A stretch of DNA of 64,000 bases from Theocolax elegans (lineage: Eukaryota; Arthropoda; Insecta; Hymenoptera; Cerocephalidae): NCBI GenBank assembly GCA_026168455.1, contig JANSJX010000050.1, positions 31,001-95,000 on the forward strand, given 5' to 3'. The notes beneath the pieces are model-generated. The model did no database searches, was not told the DNA's origin, and saw only the letters and a list, made by a program, of their open reading frames with translations. Below, piece by piece: positions 23,274 to 35,647 of the stretch. Position 1 is the first letter of the stretch, and the number at the start of each line of letters is the position of its first letter. Position numbers and translations under genes: made by a program.

Positions 23274-23650
23274 ATCCCACGCGGGAGGTAACTCCCAGCA
23301 GAAATGTGGATCAGTATGCGCGAATAGATGATTTCGAGGCTTTTTGAGCCGAGAGGCGGGGAGGGATCGATTCTTCGAGCGCACGCGATCAGCTGATGTA
23401 AAAATCAATAATCTGCGCCGATCGAAGCGCTAACCAATCTCTCGATTCCTGCGTCGAACGAAAAAGAAACAAAACTTGCGGCCGCCGCGATATTAACAAA
23501 ATGTAAGCGGCGCAGGGAAGGGGGAAAAGCGACGTCTCGCTTGTCTTTTTCTGGTTTTGTTCATTCGTTTTGCGACCGCTACAGAGGCAAATACTAAATA
23601 AAACACATATAAAAATCAATTTGGATCGTCTTTATTTTCTATTCCCAACA
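23176..23650 (+). repeat. BEL-1 3' LTR, 5'-truncated
   Basis: Matches 17229-17703 with about seven differences. It begins abruptly at 'cttgtacggc', joined to the integrase reading frame. The LTR start, the polypurine tract and the pol C-terminus have therefore been deleted. It ends ...CCCAACA before CTTAT. Confidence 0.92.
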
Positions 23651-24153
23651 CTTATATTGTTTCATATGTTAGAGGGCACTTACGCATGGATTCATATACT
23701 TTCATTTGAAGCTGCTGCAAAGAAAGCATAGAGAATACTGGAGGAACCAACCATGTAGGTAAGTTTGTAAAAGTGAAGAGCACGGCGGTGAATGCTTGTT
23801 TGTGATTACGAAAACATCGTATGCTCAATTATATATATTATTTTGATTGCAGTCTTGCTCATTTGACACATATATGGGGCTTGGAGAACTATCATTTGCA
23901 AGTACATTGTACTGAGTTGAGCGCTAGCAGTTATGAAGCTGTATATAAAATTTGGGAAACATGTTTTCTGTGACTGTAGAAGTACTATTAGCAGACAGAA
24001 GGAACTTGACCTGTACTTTGACAAAATTTGGGCGCATTTTAATTTATAGATAATATACCCATTTTGTCAAAGTACTGGTCTAGTTATAACTCCCTGCACA
24101 TACACAGTGACATAAAGGTATAGACATGTTACCGCAGCGAACGTGCATGATTG
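23651..24153. repeat. Satellite unit B, 3' part
   Basis: Continuation of the unit cut at 17184, passing into the A-like second half at 'gaaaacatcgtatgctcaat' near 23810. Confidence 0.88.
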
Positions 24154-27100
24154 TAGGGTAAGGAGGCATCATGTTGTTGACTAAAAGTATTATGTATTAT
24201 TAACTAAAATGAATGAGCTATAATAATTATTGATACAGACACATGGTGAACCCGACATGGTGTTTAAATAGTACTATACAGCGAGTGCAGTATGAAACAA
24301 AGAAGAGTTGCGTTTGCTTCTTATAACAAATATGGAATGATGCAGGTTAATGGTTTATTAGCTATTTGTGTTTGAGGAAAACATCGTATGCTCATTGAAA
24401 TTTATTATTTTGATTGCCGACTGGCTCATACTGACACATATATGGGGCTTGGAGAACTATCAATTGCAAGTGCATTGTACTGAGTTGAGCGAGTGCAGTT
24501 GTGGAGTTTTATATAAATTTGGAAAACATATGTTCTGTGACTGTAGAGGTACTATTAGCAGACAGAAGGAACTTGACCTGTACTTCGACAAAACTTGGGC
24601 GCATTTTAATTTATAGATAATATACCCATTTTGTCAAAGTACTGGTCCAGTTATAATTCCTTGCACATACACAGAGACATGAAGATATAGACATATTATC
24701 GCAGCGAACGTGCATGATTTTAGGGTAAGGAGGTATCATGCTGTTGACTAAAAGTATTATGTATTATTAACTAAAATTAATGAGCTATAATAATTATTGA
24801 TACAGACACATGGTGAACCTGACATGGTGTTAAAATTGTACTATACAGCAAGTGCAGTATGAAACAAAGAAGAGTTGCGTTTGCTACTTATAACAAATAT
24901 GGAATGATGCAGATTAATGGTTTATTAGTTACTTGTGTTTGAGGAAAACATCCTATGCTCAATTATATATATTATTTTGATTGCAGTCAGGCCCATTTTG
25001 ACACATGTATGGGGCTTGGAGAACTATCAATTGCAAGTGCATTGTACTGAGTTGAGCGCAAGCAGTTTTGGAGCTGTATATAAAATTTGGGAAACATTTG
25101 TTCTGTGACTGTAGAGGTACTATTAGCAGACAGAATGAACTTGACCTGTACTTTGACAAATTTTGGGTGCATCTTAATTTATAAATAATACACCCATTTT
25201 GCCAAAGTACTGGTCTAGTTATAACTCCCTGCACATACATAGTGACATGGAGGTATAGACATATTATCGTAGCGAACATGCACGATTTTAGGGTAAGGAG
25301 GCATCATGTTGTGGACTGAAAGTATTATGTATTATTAACTAAAATCAATGAGCTATAATAATTATTGATACAGACACATGGTGAACCCGACATGGTGTTA
25401 AAATTGTACTATACAGCAAGTGCAGTATGAAACAAAGAAGAGTTGCGTTTGCTACTTATAACAAATATGGAATGATGCAGATTAATGGTTTATTAGTTAC
25501 TTGTGTTTGAGGAAAACATCCTATGCTCAATTATATATTATTTTGATTGCAGTCAGGCCCATTTTGACACATGTATGGGGCTTGGAGAACTATCAATTGC
25601 AAGTGCATTGTACTGAGTTGAGCGCAAGCAGTTTTGGAGCTGTATATAAAATTTGGGAAACATTTGTTCTGTGACTGTAGAGGTACTATTAGCAGACAGA
25701 ATGAACTTGACCTGTACTTTGACAAATTTTGGGTGCATCTTAATTTATAAATAATACACCCATTTTGCCAAAGTACTGGTCTAGTTATAACTCCCTGCAC
25801 ATACATAGTGACATGGAGGTATAGACATATTATCGTAGCGAACATGCACGATTTTAGGGTAAGGAGGCATCATGTTGTGGACTGAAAGTATTATGTATTA
25901 TTAACTAAAATCAATGAGCTATAATAATTATTGATACAGACACATGGTGAACCCGACATGTCGTTTAAATTGTACTATACAGCAAGTGCTGTATGAAACA
26001 AAGAAGAGTTGCGTTTGCTTCTTATAACAAATATGGAATGTTGCAGGTTAATGGTTTATTAGCTATTTGTGTTTGAGGAAAACATCGTATGCTCATTGAA
26101 ATTTATTATTTTGATTGCCGACTGGCTCATACTGACACATATATGGGGCTTGGAGAACTATCAATTGCAAGTGCATTGTACTGAGTTGAGCGAGTGCAGT
26201 TGTGGAGTTTTATATAAATTTGGAAAACATATGTTCTGTGACTGTAGAGGTACTATTAGCAGACAGAAGGAACTTGACCTGTACTTCGACAAAACTTGGG
26301 CGCATTTTAATTTATAGATAATATACCCATTTTGTCAAAGTACTGGTCCAGTTATAATTCCTTGCACATACACAGAGACATGAAGATATAGACATATTAT
26401 CGCAGCGAACGTGCATGATTTTAGGGTAAGGAGGTATCATGCTGTTGACTAAAAGTATTATGTATTATTAACTAAAATTAATGAGCTATAATAATTATTG
26501 ATACAGACACATGGTGAACCTGACATGGTGTTAAAATTGTACTATACAGCAAGTGCAGTATGAAACAAAGAAGAGTTGCGTTTGCTACTTATAACAAATA
26601 TGGAATGATGCAGATTAATGGTTTATTAGTTATTTGTGATTGAGGAAAACATTGTATGCTCATTGAAATTTATTATTTTGATTGCAGACTGGCTCATACT
26701 GACACATATATAGGGCTTGGAGAACTATCAAGTGCAAGTGCATTGTACTGAGTTGAAAGCAAGAAGTTGTGGTGCTGTACATAAAATTTGGAAAACATAT
26801 GTTCTGTGACTGTAGAGGTACTATTAGCAGACAGAATGAACTTGACCTGTACTTTGACAAATTTTGGGTGCATCTTAATTTATAAATAATACACCCATTT
26901 TGCCAAAGTACTGGTCTAGTTATAACTCCCTGCACATACATAGTGACATGGAGGTATAGACATATTATCGTAGCGAACATGCACGATTTTAGGGTAAGGA
27001 GGCATCATGTTGTGGACTGAAAGTATTATGTATTATTAACTAAAATCAATGAGCTATAATAATTATTGATACAGACACATGGTGAACCCGACATGTCGTT

Positions 27101-27527
27101 TAAATTGTACTATACAGCAAGTGCTGTATGAAACAAAGATGATTTGCGTTTGCTTCTTATAACAAATATGGAATGATGCAGGTTACTGGTTTATTAGTTA
27201 TTTGTGTTTGAGGAAGACATTGTATGCTCATTGAAATTTATTATTTTGATTGCAGACTGGCTCATACTGACACATGTATGGGGCTTGGAGAACTATCAAT
27301 TGCAAGTGCATTGTACTGAGTAGAGCGAGTGCAGTTGTGGTGTTGTATATATATTTGGGAAACATGTGTTCTGTGACTGTAGAGGTACTATTAGCAGACA
27401 GAAGGAACGTGACCTGTACTTTGACAAATTTGGGCGCATTTTAATTTATAGATAATACAACCATTTTGACAAAGTACTGGTCTTGTTATAAATCCCTGCA
27501 CATATACAGCGACATAATGGTATATAC
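24154..27527. repeat. Satellite unit A array with near-identical internal duplications
   Basis: Landmarks near 24154, 24719, 25287, 25855, 26419 and 26988 give a 564-569 bp period. Stretches of about 900-1150 bp are repeated almost exactly: 24368-25279 resembles 26069-26980, and 24959-25279 resembles 25531-25845. This part of the array was therefore amplified in multi-unit blocks very recently, or the assembly repeats reads. The last unit is cut at 27527 by the Gypsy element. Confidence 0.92.
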
Positions 27528-28889
27528 TGTGACGATGTGCTTACATCACATGTTACTGAGGTATCTATCCTACGTTATAATAAATGGCACTAGTCGAGCA
27601 AGCCACAAGATGCTCGGAGAGAGGAGACACACACACACACACTATTCCTTCAAGGAAACCTCCAGCACCAGTCCTACTTCTTGGAATTGATCTCCCTTGA
27701 TCCTTGAATCCAGCACGATGCTAAGAAGCCGTATACTAGCAGTAGATGCTGTGAGGTCCGATGGCGCTCCCAGGTTACACATGGAGTGGCGTCGCTCTAT
27801 CATCCAGGTCCTCGCTCCAGCCTAGTACCGAGTACCTGTAAAAGATAATTAGTGAGTGATCTAATTTAAGAGACAAGAAGAAGGACAGAGAAGCTGCGAC
27901 AACATGCAGTTCTCCCTGGGAATATAAGGAGGCACAGGAGCTATTTAACCCTAGTGTTTACATTAGGTTTGAGGTTAGGAACACCTCAAACAATAATACT
28001 ACTGCTGCGGAAACCGCCGCACTTACCCACTATATCCTGGAGGGAAAGTCTTCTCCGTAAGCACTAGTATTGAACCCGCATCTCAGCCAACCAGAGGAAG
28101 TCCCGCAAGCACGCAGGTCACCGTTGAAACTGCACCTAGAAGTCTCGAACACACGGCCGAATTATCCTAACAAATTACACTTGAGGAACGATTGAATTGT
28201 TACCTGACACCGAAATCTCCTGCAGCATCAACCTCCAGTATCCTGAATATGTCCCACTGAACACCCGAACTCCAGCACCACTATTCATGTCGATCCGTGA
28301 ATATCATCACGGAGATCTAGTTCAGAACGGTCGATGCGAATTACCGACCACGCGTAGCCGCTGTATACGCGAACATGCGCGCGCGTTCGAGAGGCCCAGC
28401 ATAGCTCTCGCTCGGCCGCGAAGATCATAGCGACGTCGAGAATAGCGACGAGTGCGCAGCGTCTTCGCGCTGGGCTCGCTCCGAGACGAAACGAGCTGCC
28501 GTGAGAGCAGAGCTTCCCGAGCGGTGTACGATACGAGCCGTGTAGAGAGATTTTGCGAACCAAAACGTGTAGCTAATATCCGCCCGCGTGAGAGATTGAG
28601 ATTTATCTTGGAGACGATTCTCCTAGTGTGTAGGTGAGTTTTGCCTCAAGTTCTCCAGCTCCCTTTCCGTGCAAGTGTGTGTGTGCTCGTCGCGTCAAAC
28701 CGCGTTACTTTGATCGCGAAAATCGGCGAGTACATTTTAAGCCGTGACTGGCAAACGGCGAATTGTAAACCAACCTATCGGGTTTAGTTATAGTAAATAA
28801 AAACTCATTTGAACTCTTATTAATTAAGTGCGAGTGTTTTATTCATTTATTTTGCGACCTCCGCCTTAATCCCCAGCGGAAGCATCACA
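27528..28889 (+). repeat. Gypsy 5' LTR
   Basis: 1362 bp, unusually long. It has inverted tips TGTGACG/CATCACA; the 3' LTR keeps CGTCACA. It contains a TATA-like 'gaatataaggagg' near 27920 and a GC-rich block (28300-28560). An AATAAA-like 'agtaaataaaaac' lies near 28792. Compared with the 3' LTR it has scattered substitutions and small indels, so the element is older than BEL-1. Confidence 0.92.
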
Positions 28890-28905
28890 TGGCGACCGTG
28901 ACTTT
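28890..28905 (+). other. Gypsy primer-binding site
   Basis: TGGCGACCGTGAC directly follows the LTR. This resembles the tRNA-Arg type primer site of the mdg1/412 group of insect Gypsy elements as I remember it. Confidence 0.8.
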
Positions 28906-30373
28906 TGCGATAATTTTATAATCGCGGACTTGGGATTTCTTTGTTCATCCGCCATATTGCACACACACACACGAGGAAAGGACGGAAGTGGTTTTGGACG
29001 GCCATATTAAATCCGACCACGTGGAATTATAAATTGTTTTTATAATTAAATAATACAATTATAATTAAGGATCTATATTGTTGATATGGATAACAAAATC
29101 TACGAAATTCGGTGAGTTTCTCATGCTTGTTTGGCTTTGTAATTTCCTTATATATATCATATTATAACTGCATTTAATAGGACTTGTATCTTAAATTGTA
29201 TAGCTACAGTTAAATTCAATTAATAAGTTTTCTTGGTGACTATACAAATGTTATCATAAGTTTAAATTAATAATGATAAATTTGATAAATTAAATATTGG
29301 ATAAAATAATTTTGTAATTATCTTATTAAGTTAAATTGGAAGTGAACACTATATATATAGCTTTTTCTCCTTCTCGCATAAGTTACGTTCTCTATCATTA
29401 TAATAAAAGGAAATCGTGAATTTCTCTAATTATTAATATTAAAATTGTTGATTAATAAATAAATAACAATAATAAATAACATTTGTACCTTTAAAATATC
29501 TTTTGAAATAATAAAATGATTTTAGTTAAAATTTTAAAATTTTCAAAAACTTTTTTATACTAAAATTGTTAATAACAATAAAATTGTAAATTTTCCTTCA
29601 TATATCTATTAAGTGAGTCACTTTAGACCTGAATCCACCATAATAATATTTAAATTAATTTATTTTCACCATTAAAATTGAACCTCAAATATAGAGAACG
29701 ATAGCTGACCATCAATATATATGCATACATATTATATACTTATACCATTTGTAATAGCTTTTTACAGTATATACAAATTTTTTAATTAATATTTACTGTA
29801 TTATTATCATTTATTAGTATTTATAACTTCTTACGAGTCAAATCTTCCTCAAGCATGATCCTAATACGTACTCTAGCACCATATGCCTTAATATAACTAT
29901 ATACCCACTCGACTAAGACCTTCTCGCTACTCATAGTAACCCCAAGCTTGTTAAATAAACTTTTCTTTGCAATTTGTCGCATCAATTGTTAATAACAATT
30001 GGCTAGTGTTTCTAAGGTGTTAGAGCACATAAGTTATATAGAAATTTATATATATAAAAATATAATTTTGAGTTTTCTTTCGCTTTGCTTTATTATATTT
30101 CATTGGAATGTAATTAACAGCTAATACTGAGTTTTTGCTTTTAATATTTAGGTAGTGACTACAAAGATACCTAAATAACACGTTGTTTATGGTTGATAAA
30201 TAATTTGTATTTTATCTTTAGAAACAAATATGAAGCATATTGAGCTACGTTTTTTTTTTAAGAACAACTGGAAGTACCCCTGTTTAAGTAATTATTACCG
30301 AATATACACAAATAAATTTTTTATTTTATTACCACTATTTAAATTTGTATTAAACTCGTTGCGTAAATTTAAA
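28906..30373 (+). other. Gypsy leader, long and AT-rich
   Basis: About 1.45 kb with no substantial frame. A short ATG frame starts at 29086 and runs into a strong donor-like site (TTCGGTGAGT near 29110). Acceptor-like sites (TTTATCTTTAG near 30221, TAATATTTAG near 30150) precede gag. The leader may contain an intron. Otherwise it is plain AT-rich DNA. Confidence 0.5.
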
Positions 30374-31000
30374 ATGGCGTCAGGAAATTGGAGTTTATCA
30401 CTTCAGACATTAACGGACGAAGACTTGAATAACATGAATATGGAGGAAGGTATTAGTCGTATCAAATAAAATGTACATCAACTATCAGCTAACGAAGTCG
30501 TTCAATTTGCAAACGTCAAAAATTTAACATCTTCAGACTCAATTGGTAACATAAGAAATCGAATTGAGAGATACGAAATTAGAAGATTTTATGGAATAAT
30601 CGCAGCCGACTGGGATGCCAGCATCGATGAAGCCGATTATGTGTCATTGGATCGTTCGGAAGGAAATTTCTTGGACTTAACACCGTTATTATCTAGACAT
30701 GTAACAGGGCTCTCAAGGGACATAGCCGACATGCAAACAAGGAATACGGAGATAAGCAAAGAAAGCAATAACCGACAATACCTGGTAGTTCCAACAAGTC
30801 AGCAGGGAACTAACCCTCAACTTCAACCTCAAGTACCAACAGGACAGTCAGTAGGACGATATCAAGATCCAATATCTCTAAGGAACTCGTATTCTCATAC
30901 ACCAATAATCGAGGAAGATGTAAATAGATTGCGACCAGCAAATATTGTCCCACAGCGTACTAATAATAGATTAGACGTAAATTTCCCGTTACCGATATGA
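30374..31000 (+). pseudogene. gag: Gypsy Gag-like N-terminal frame
   Basis: The frame begins at the ATG of MASGNWSLSL and reads about 208 residues with one internal TAA at 30467-30469. It is helical and charged (SANEVVQFANVKNL, IRNRIERYEIRRFYG), then polar and rich in Gln/Asn/Pro. It sits where Gag belongs. I do not see a canonical capsid motif, so the call rests on position. The frame changes near 31000-31107, after which another polar frame follows. Confidence 0.6.
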
Positions 31001-31106
31001 ACATCGGAATTCCTCCAGCCCCCACTAGATCCCACCCTGTGCCCAATCTACACAACACCCAGCGTTAACTGTCAATAAAACGAAAACGGCAGAAACAAGT
31101 AGAAAT

Positions 31107-31640
31107 ATGAATCTAACCGACCCGATAGAGATTCACAGAGACCGTAGTGAAGACATGTTAACGGAAGACGGCCAAAGAGGTCCGAGAACATATGACCAGA
31201 CATCCTATCTGCAATACGGAGGTGTTGTCGCAAGAAATAGCACATCAAACCCGAGAAGTCAACACATAGCACAATCGGATCCAATCTATACGGAAGCGTT
31301 ACATGGCACGGAAGTATCTAACAGAACACAAGGAGTAAGGTTCAGCTTAGAACATATGGGTAGAGGAGACCACCCAATTCCGGCACCGAGAGTAAGATCG
31401 CCACTAGAAAGGATAAACGAAAATAGAAATGAACCATATATTGCTCCACAACACGAACCCATCCAGCACCAACACTATTATAACACCCCACCAACGTATG
31501 AAGTCCCTTCTATCCCGAATTATAACATAAATTTTCCCCCTGTCGAGCACCAACATCTTGCCTATAACTCACCCCATCAAAGAAATATACAGTATACAAG
31601 GCGTCAAGAATCGTCTAAGACGCGATTGTACCAATTGTAG
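31107..31640 (+). pseudogene. Gypsy Gag-like second frame
   Basis: A 177-residue polar frame rich in His, Pro, Tyr and Arg, in the same frame as the protease frame that follows (31650), separated by a TAG at 31638-31640. In the alternative frame the end reads RRDCTNCRVSKW, a partial CxxC knuckle, so a frameshift near 31590-31640 may have damaged a Gag zinc finger. Function is inferred from position only. Confidence 0.5.
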
Positions 31641-31649
31641 AGTTTCCAA

Positions 31650-34409
31650 ATGGGCGGGAAGCGAAAGGCGGAGGAGACAATAAGGGTCAATGTGTCCTCC
31701 TTAAAAATAATTGGTAAAAATGACCCTAGGGAATTTTCTCCTCCAGCACCACCTAGTAAAAGAATGAAAACAGTTCTGGATAAACCTGTTAAGCATAGTA
31801 ACTCCCCTCCAGCACCAAGAAAGAAACGTAAAATATCCCCTCCAGCACCAAGAAAGAAACGTAAAAGATCTCCTCAAGCACCAAAAACAGAAGACGAAAA
31901 CTATGATCCCGTCCCAGTTATTCATAATACGGGTAACTCTAAAGAATCTGAATACAAACTGAAGAAAATTTTAAATAAAGAAATCTATTCAATAGCTGTA
32001 TTATCACCAGATTCTCTCATCCAGAGACATCCATTAGGAAAGCTTGAGCCCAGGTTGTTTTTTACGATTGAGTTAAATGGGAAAAAGATGATAGGACTTT
32101 TAGATGCTGGATCTGTTTATTCCTATATCGGGAAAGGATTAGGAAAACAACTTAGTGGGAAATATAAGCCATGTAAAGGAATGATAAGCGTGGCAAACGG
32201 GGTAACTGTACCAGTACAAGGAAAATTAGACGTAACGGTGAATATCGATGGAATCGAGAAAACGTTACCTTTCCGAGTAGCTGATGGTTTACAGTACGAG
32301 TGTATCTTAGGGATTGATTTTAAACGTCTGTTTGAACTCAAGATAGACTACGGAAACGATACATGGTGAACTCCAAAGGGAGAGATCCATTAGTTTTACC
32401 CCTACGGACAAGACCCCAGTTACATCCCAGCATTAGCCAGTATAGATGGCCTACTACGTGTCTCCGAGGAAGACAAAGAGGAAATTAAAAAAGTTCTTGA
32501 TGACCTTATCCTACCAACTCCAAAAACACTTGGAGCTACAACTTTAGCTTACCACAAGATAGATGTCCAAGGTCATGAACCAATACGACAAAGGATGAGA
32601 AGGTACTCTCCAAAAATGCTAAAAGCAGCTCACGAGGAAGTAGACCGAATGTTATCTGAGGATATAATAGAACCATCAGAAAGCCCTTGGTGTAGTTGTC
32701 CAGTAATAGTACCCAAATCGGACAGTAAATATCGATTTTGCATTGACTATAGAGAAGTCAACAAAGTAACAAAACGATTTGCTTATCCCTTAAAGAATAT
32801 GGATGACATTCTGGACAAACTAAGAAAAGCAAAATATATCTCTAAATTGGATCTGTCTCAAGCATAGCACCAGATATTGTTTTAAGAAGATAGTAGAGAA
32901 ATAACTGCTTTTGGAGTACCAGGGAGAGGTCTACACCAATTCAAAAGAATGCCTTATGGGTTAACAAATGCTCCAGCAACTTTCCAGAAAATTATGGAAA
33001 AGTTAATTAAGCCTAATTGGGAACCAAATGTATTCGTGTATTTAGACGATATAATAATTGTTACCCAAACTTTTAAAAACCATATATCCTGGTTAAAGAG
33101 AGTTCTAACAGCATTAAAAAAGGCAAATTTTCAACTAAATCAAGATAAATCCGAATTTTGCTGTGCAGAAGTTAAATATCTGGGTTACGTTGTAAATGAA
33201 CATGGATTGAGTACCGACCCCGAGAAAATTAAACCCGTAACTGAATATCCAGCACCCACCAACCTCAAACAACTTCGCAGATTTTTAGGTATGGTCGGAT
33301 GGTATTCCCGATTCATTCCAAATCTCGCGGATATTAAAACTCCTCTTACAGAATTAATGAGGAAAGGTGTTCGTTGGCATTGGAATAACGACCAACAAAC
33401 AGCCTTTGAAAAACTTAAAACCGCCCTAACTCAAGCACCCATTCTAGCACGCCCCAACCTTACACTACCATTCACCCTACAGACGGACGCAAGCAATTAC
33501 GCGATAGCAGGTGTGCTTACGCAAGTAATTGATGGGGAGGAACACCCAATCTATTACGTGAGTCGAACGTTAAACAAAGCGGAACGCAACTACACTGTAA
33601 CCGAGAAAGAGTGTTTAGCGGTCCTTTGGTCAGCGGAAAGGCTAAGAGGATACTTACAAGGAGAACAGTTTACAGTAGTAACTGACCATTTTAGTCTATT
33701 ATGGCTAAACAACCTTAAGGATCCAACAGGAAGACTAGCCCGATGGAATACAGCACTACAAAGCTACGATATGAAGTTTGTACACCGAAAGGGTGCACTT
33801 CATCAACTCCCTGACGCATTATCGAGAGCGTGGGAGGAATCAGAGGTAGCAGCAGTAATTCCAACTCACATAGGTGACCCATGGTATCTAAAAAAAATGG
33901 AAAACGTAAAGAAATTTCCAAATAAGTATCCCGACTTTAAAGTCGAGAATGGTTTTCTTTATGCTCATCGTCCAAATCCATTAGTAGATCCATTGTTCCC
34001 TGATTTGGATGCTTGGAAACTAGTTCTTCCAGCCTCAAACAGACCCCAAGCCCTTTTCGAATCCCATAACACACCTCAATCAGGACATTTAGGGATAGAA
34101 AAAACTTACGCCCGTCTAGCAACACATTATTATTGGCAAGGATGCTATTATGATACTTCTTGTTATGTCAGATCCTGTCGTCAGTGTCAAATCCACAAAA
34201 GTTGTCAATTAACCCCCGCTGGTTTGATGGGAGAAATATCGATGGACCATGGAAGGTCGTGGCTGCCGATATTATTGGCCCCAAACCACCGTCAAAACGA
34301 CGTTTTAGATACGCAATCGTTTTCGAGGATTTATTCACTCGGAATGTGGAAATCGAGCCACTTCGTGAGGCGGATGGGAAGAACGTATTGCAAGCTTTTG
34401 AAGATTTAA
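31650..34409 (+). pseudogene. pol: Gypsy protease-RT-RNase H-integrase N-terminal part
   Basis: A single frame with nonsense codons. It opens with a basic region containing repeated PPAPRKKRK-like motifs. Next are the aspartic protease (IGLLDAGSVYSYIG near 32091, ILGIDF near 32306) and RT (FCIDYREVNK near 32737, SKLDLSQA near 32841, MPYGLTNAPATFQ near 32949, catalytic YLDDIIIV near 33039). RNase H follows (LQTDASNYAIAG near 33477, TVTEKECLAVLW, VTDHFSLLWL near 33680), then the H2C2 finger of integrase (HN...GHLG...CRQCQIHK near 34065-34200). In-frame stops occur at 32367 (TGA), 32391 (TAG), 32865 (TAG, just after LDLSQA) and 32883 (TAA). Near 34225-34240 a frameshift passes the reading to the frame described next. 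Confidence 0.93.
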
Positions 34410-35647
34410 TAATAAACCGTTGGGGTTGCCCAAAGTTTTTACTGACTGATAATGGAACTGAATTCTCTAACAAGTTAGTAACTGAACGTTTGAAAACGTA
34501 TGGTATCCAGCAGACCACTATTCCCCCCTATAGACCTCAGGCAAACCCGGTTGAAAGAGTAAATCGTAATCTGAAACCCATGATTAATAGCTTCCTAGAG
34601 GAAGATCATAAAGAATGGGATCTCCACTTAAAGGAATTTTGTTTTGCTTTAAACACAACGATTCACTCTTCTCTTAAAACGACGCCTGCGTTCATCAATT
34701 TTGGTAGAAATCCTGAACCTTCAGTCCTAATCCGGAAACACCTAGAGAAACCTACTCCTCTCCTTCCTAATGACTCAGAGAAATGGTCAGATTGTATGAA
34801 AAGACTGCCAGCTCTTCACGATCTAGTTAAAAACCATATAGAAAAAGCATCAGCTCGTCAAGCAAAATATTATAATAGAAATAGAAGAGACATTACTTAT
34901 CAAATCGGGGATAAGGTATTACGGAAAAACCATGTACTATCATCTGCAGAAGGAAATTTTGCAGCCAAACATGCACCGAAATACGTAGGCCCGACTACTG
35001 TGGTTGAAATCCGTTCACCAACAGTATACGTAGTACAAGACGACAATACCGGGAAACGTACCGAAATATCAATTGAGGATCTTAAACGATACATAGCACC
35101 CCGTAGAGTCGTTTCCAAAAATTTTAATTCTATTTCAGAAAATGCAACGAGCAAACAGCTTCCAGAGAGGAAAGGGAGGAAGAGGAAGAGCGACGACCAT
35201 CAGACGCCCAGTGATGGGAGAAGCTCCTCTATTTCCCCTATCCCAGAACATCGCAATAATGCCAACACCCCCTCCAGCACCATCACAAGCAACAACCCCT
35301 CCAGCACCACAACATCCAAAACCAACCCCTCCAGCAGAACCCAAGGAATCGGAACAAGTCCCGACATACCAATACAGAGGGTACGTGCCGTACTGGGCAA
35401 ACGTGGGAGAGAGTCAATGAGAGTGCACCTTCCTGAAGAACCGAGTGTTCGTAAAAAAGGAAGACCCTCCTCGACCATTGGGAAGAGGACGAGCACCGAC
35501 AAGGAAATCGGAAGTGGGAAAGAACCCAAACGTAGGGGCAGGCCACGGAAAACCGTTGGCACCGCAGGAGACCTTGCGGCCTGTGGGCGCATCCAGCACG
35601 GACAATACGTCTCCTCCAGCACCATCATCAATCCCGTCCCCACTTAA
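34160..35647 (+). pseudogene. pol: Gypsy integrase core and C-terminal tail
   Basis: Useful reading starts near 34230, after the frameshift. It covers the integrase core with the first Asp in VVAADIIGP (near 34257), the second in LLTDNGTEF (near 34440) and the Glu in NPVERVNRNLKPMI (near 34545). A chromatin/GPY-type region follows (GDKVLRKNHVLSS...KYVGPTTVVEI near 34909-35010). A long Ser/Thr/Pro- and Lys/Arg-rich tail then contains AT-hook-like KRRGRPRK and KKGRPSS motifs (near 35450-35555). The tail is much longer than in typical Gypsy integrases. It overlaps, in another frame, the proline-rich frame listed next. Confidence 0.92.

Larger units (their letters stand above)
17185..23650 (+). 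mobile_element. BEL-1: nearly complete BEL/Pao LTR retrotransposon
   Basis: 6.47 kb, starting TGTTACCGATAG and ending TTCCCAACA. It is flanked by the 5-bp duplication CTTAT (17180-17184 and 23651-23655) inside satellite B. The order is 5' LTR, primer site, gag, pol (protease, RT, RNase H, integrase), 3' LTR. The LTRs differ at only about seven sites over some 475 bp, so the insertion is fairly young. Defects are one nonsense codon and one frameshift in integrase, plus a deletion joining the end of pol to a 3' LTR that lacks its first ~45 bp. No envelope-like frame is present. Confidence 0.95.

Noticed and set aside
24130..27000. CRISPR-like array, because of regular repeats
   Set aside because: The ~565-bp repeats are contiguous, with no short-repeat/unique-spacer structure. 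This is eukaryotic satellite DNA.
28197..28637. Arg-rich frames inside the Gypsy LTRs (also 37880-38308)
   Set aside because: They lie in the GC-rich part of the LTR, overlap on both strands and change length between the two LTRs.
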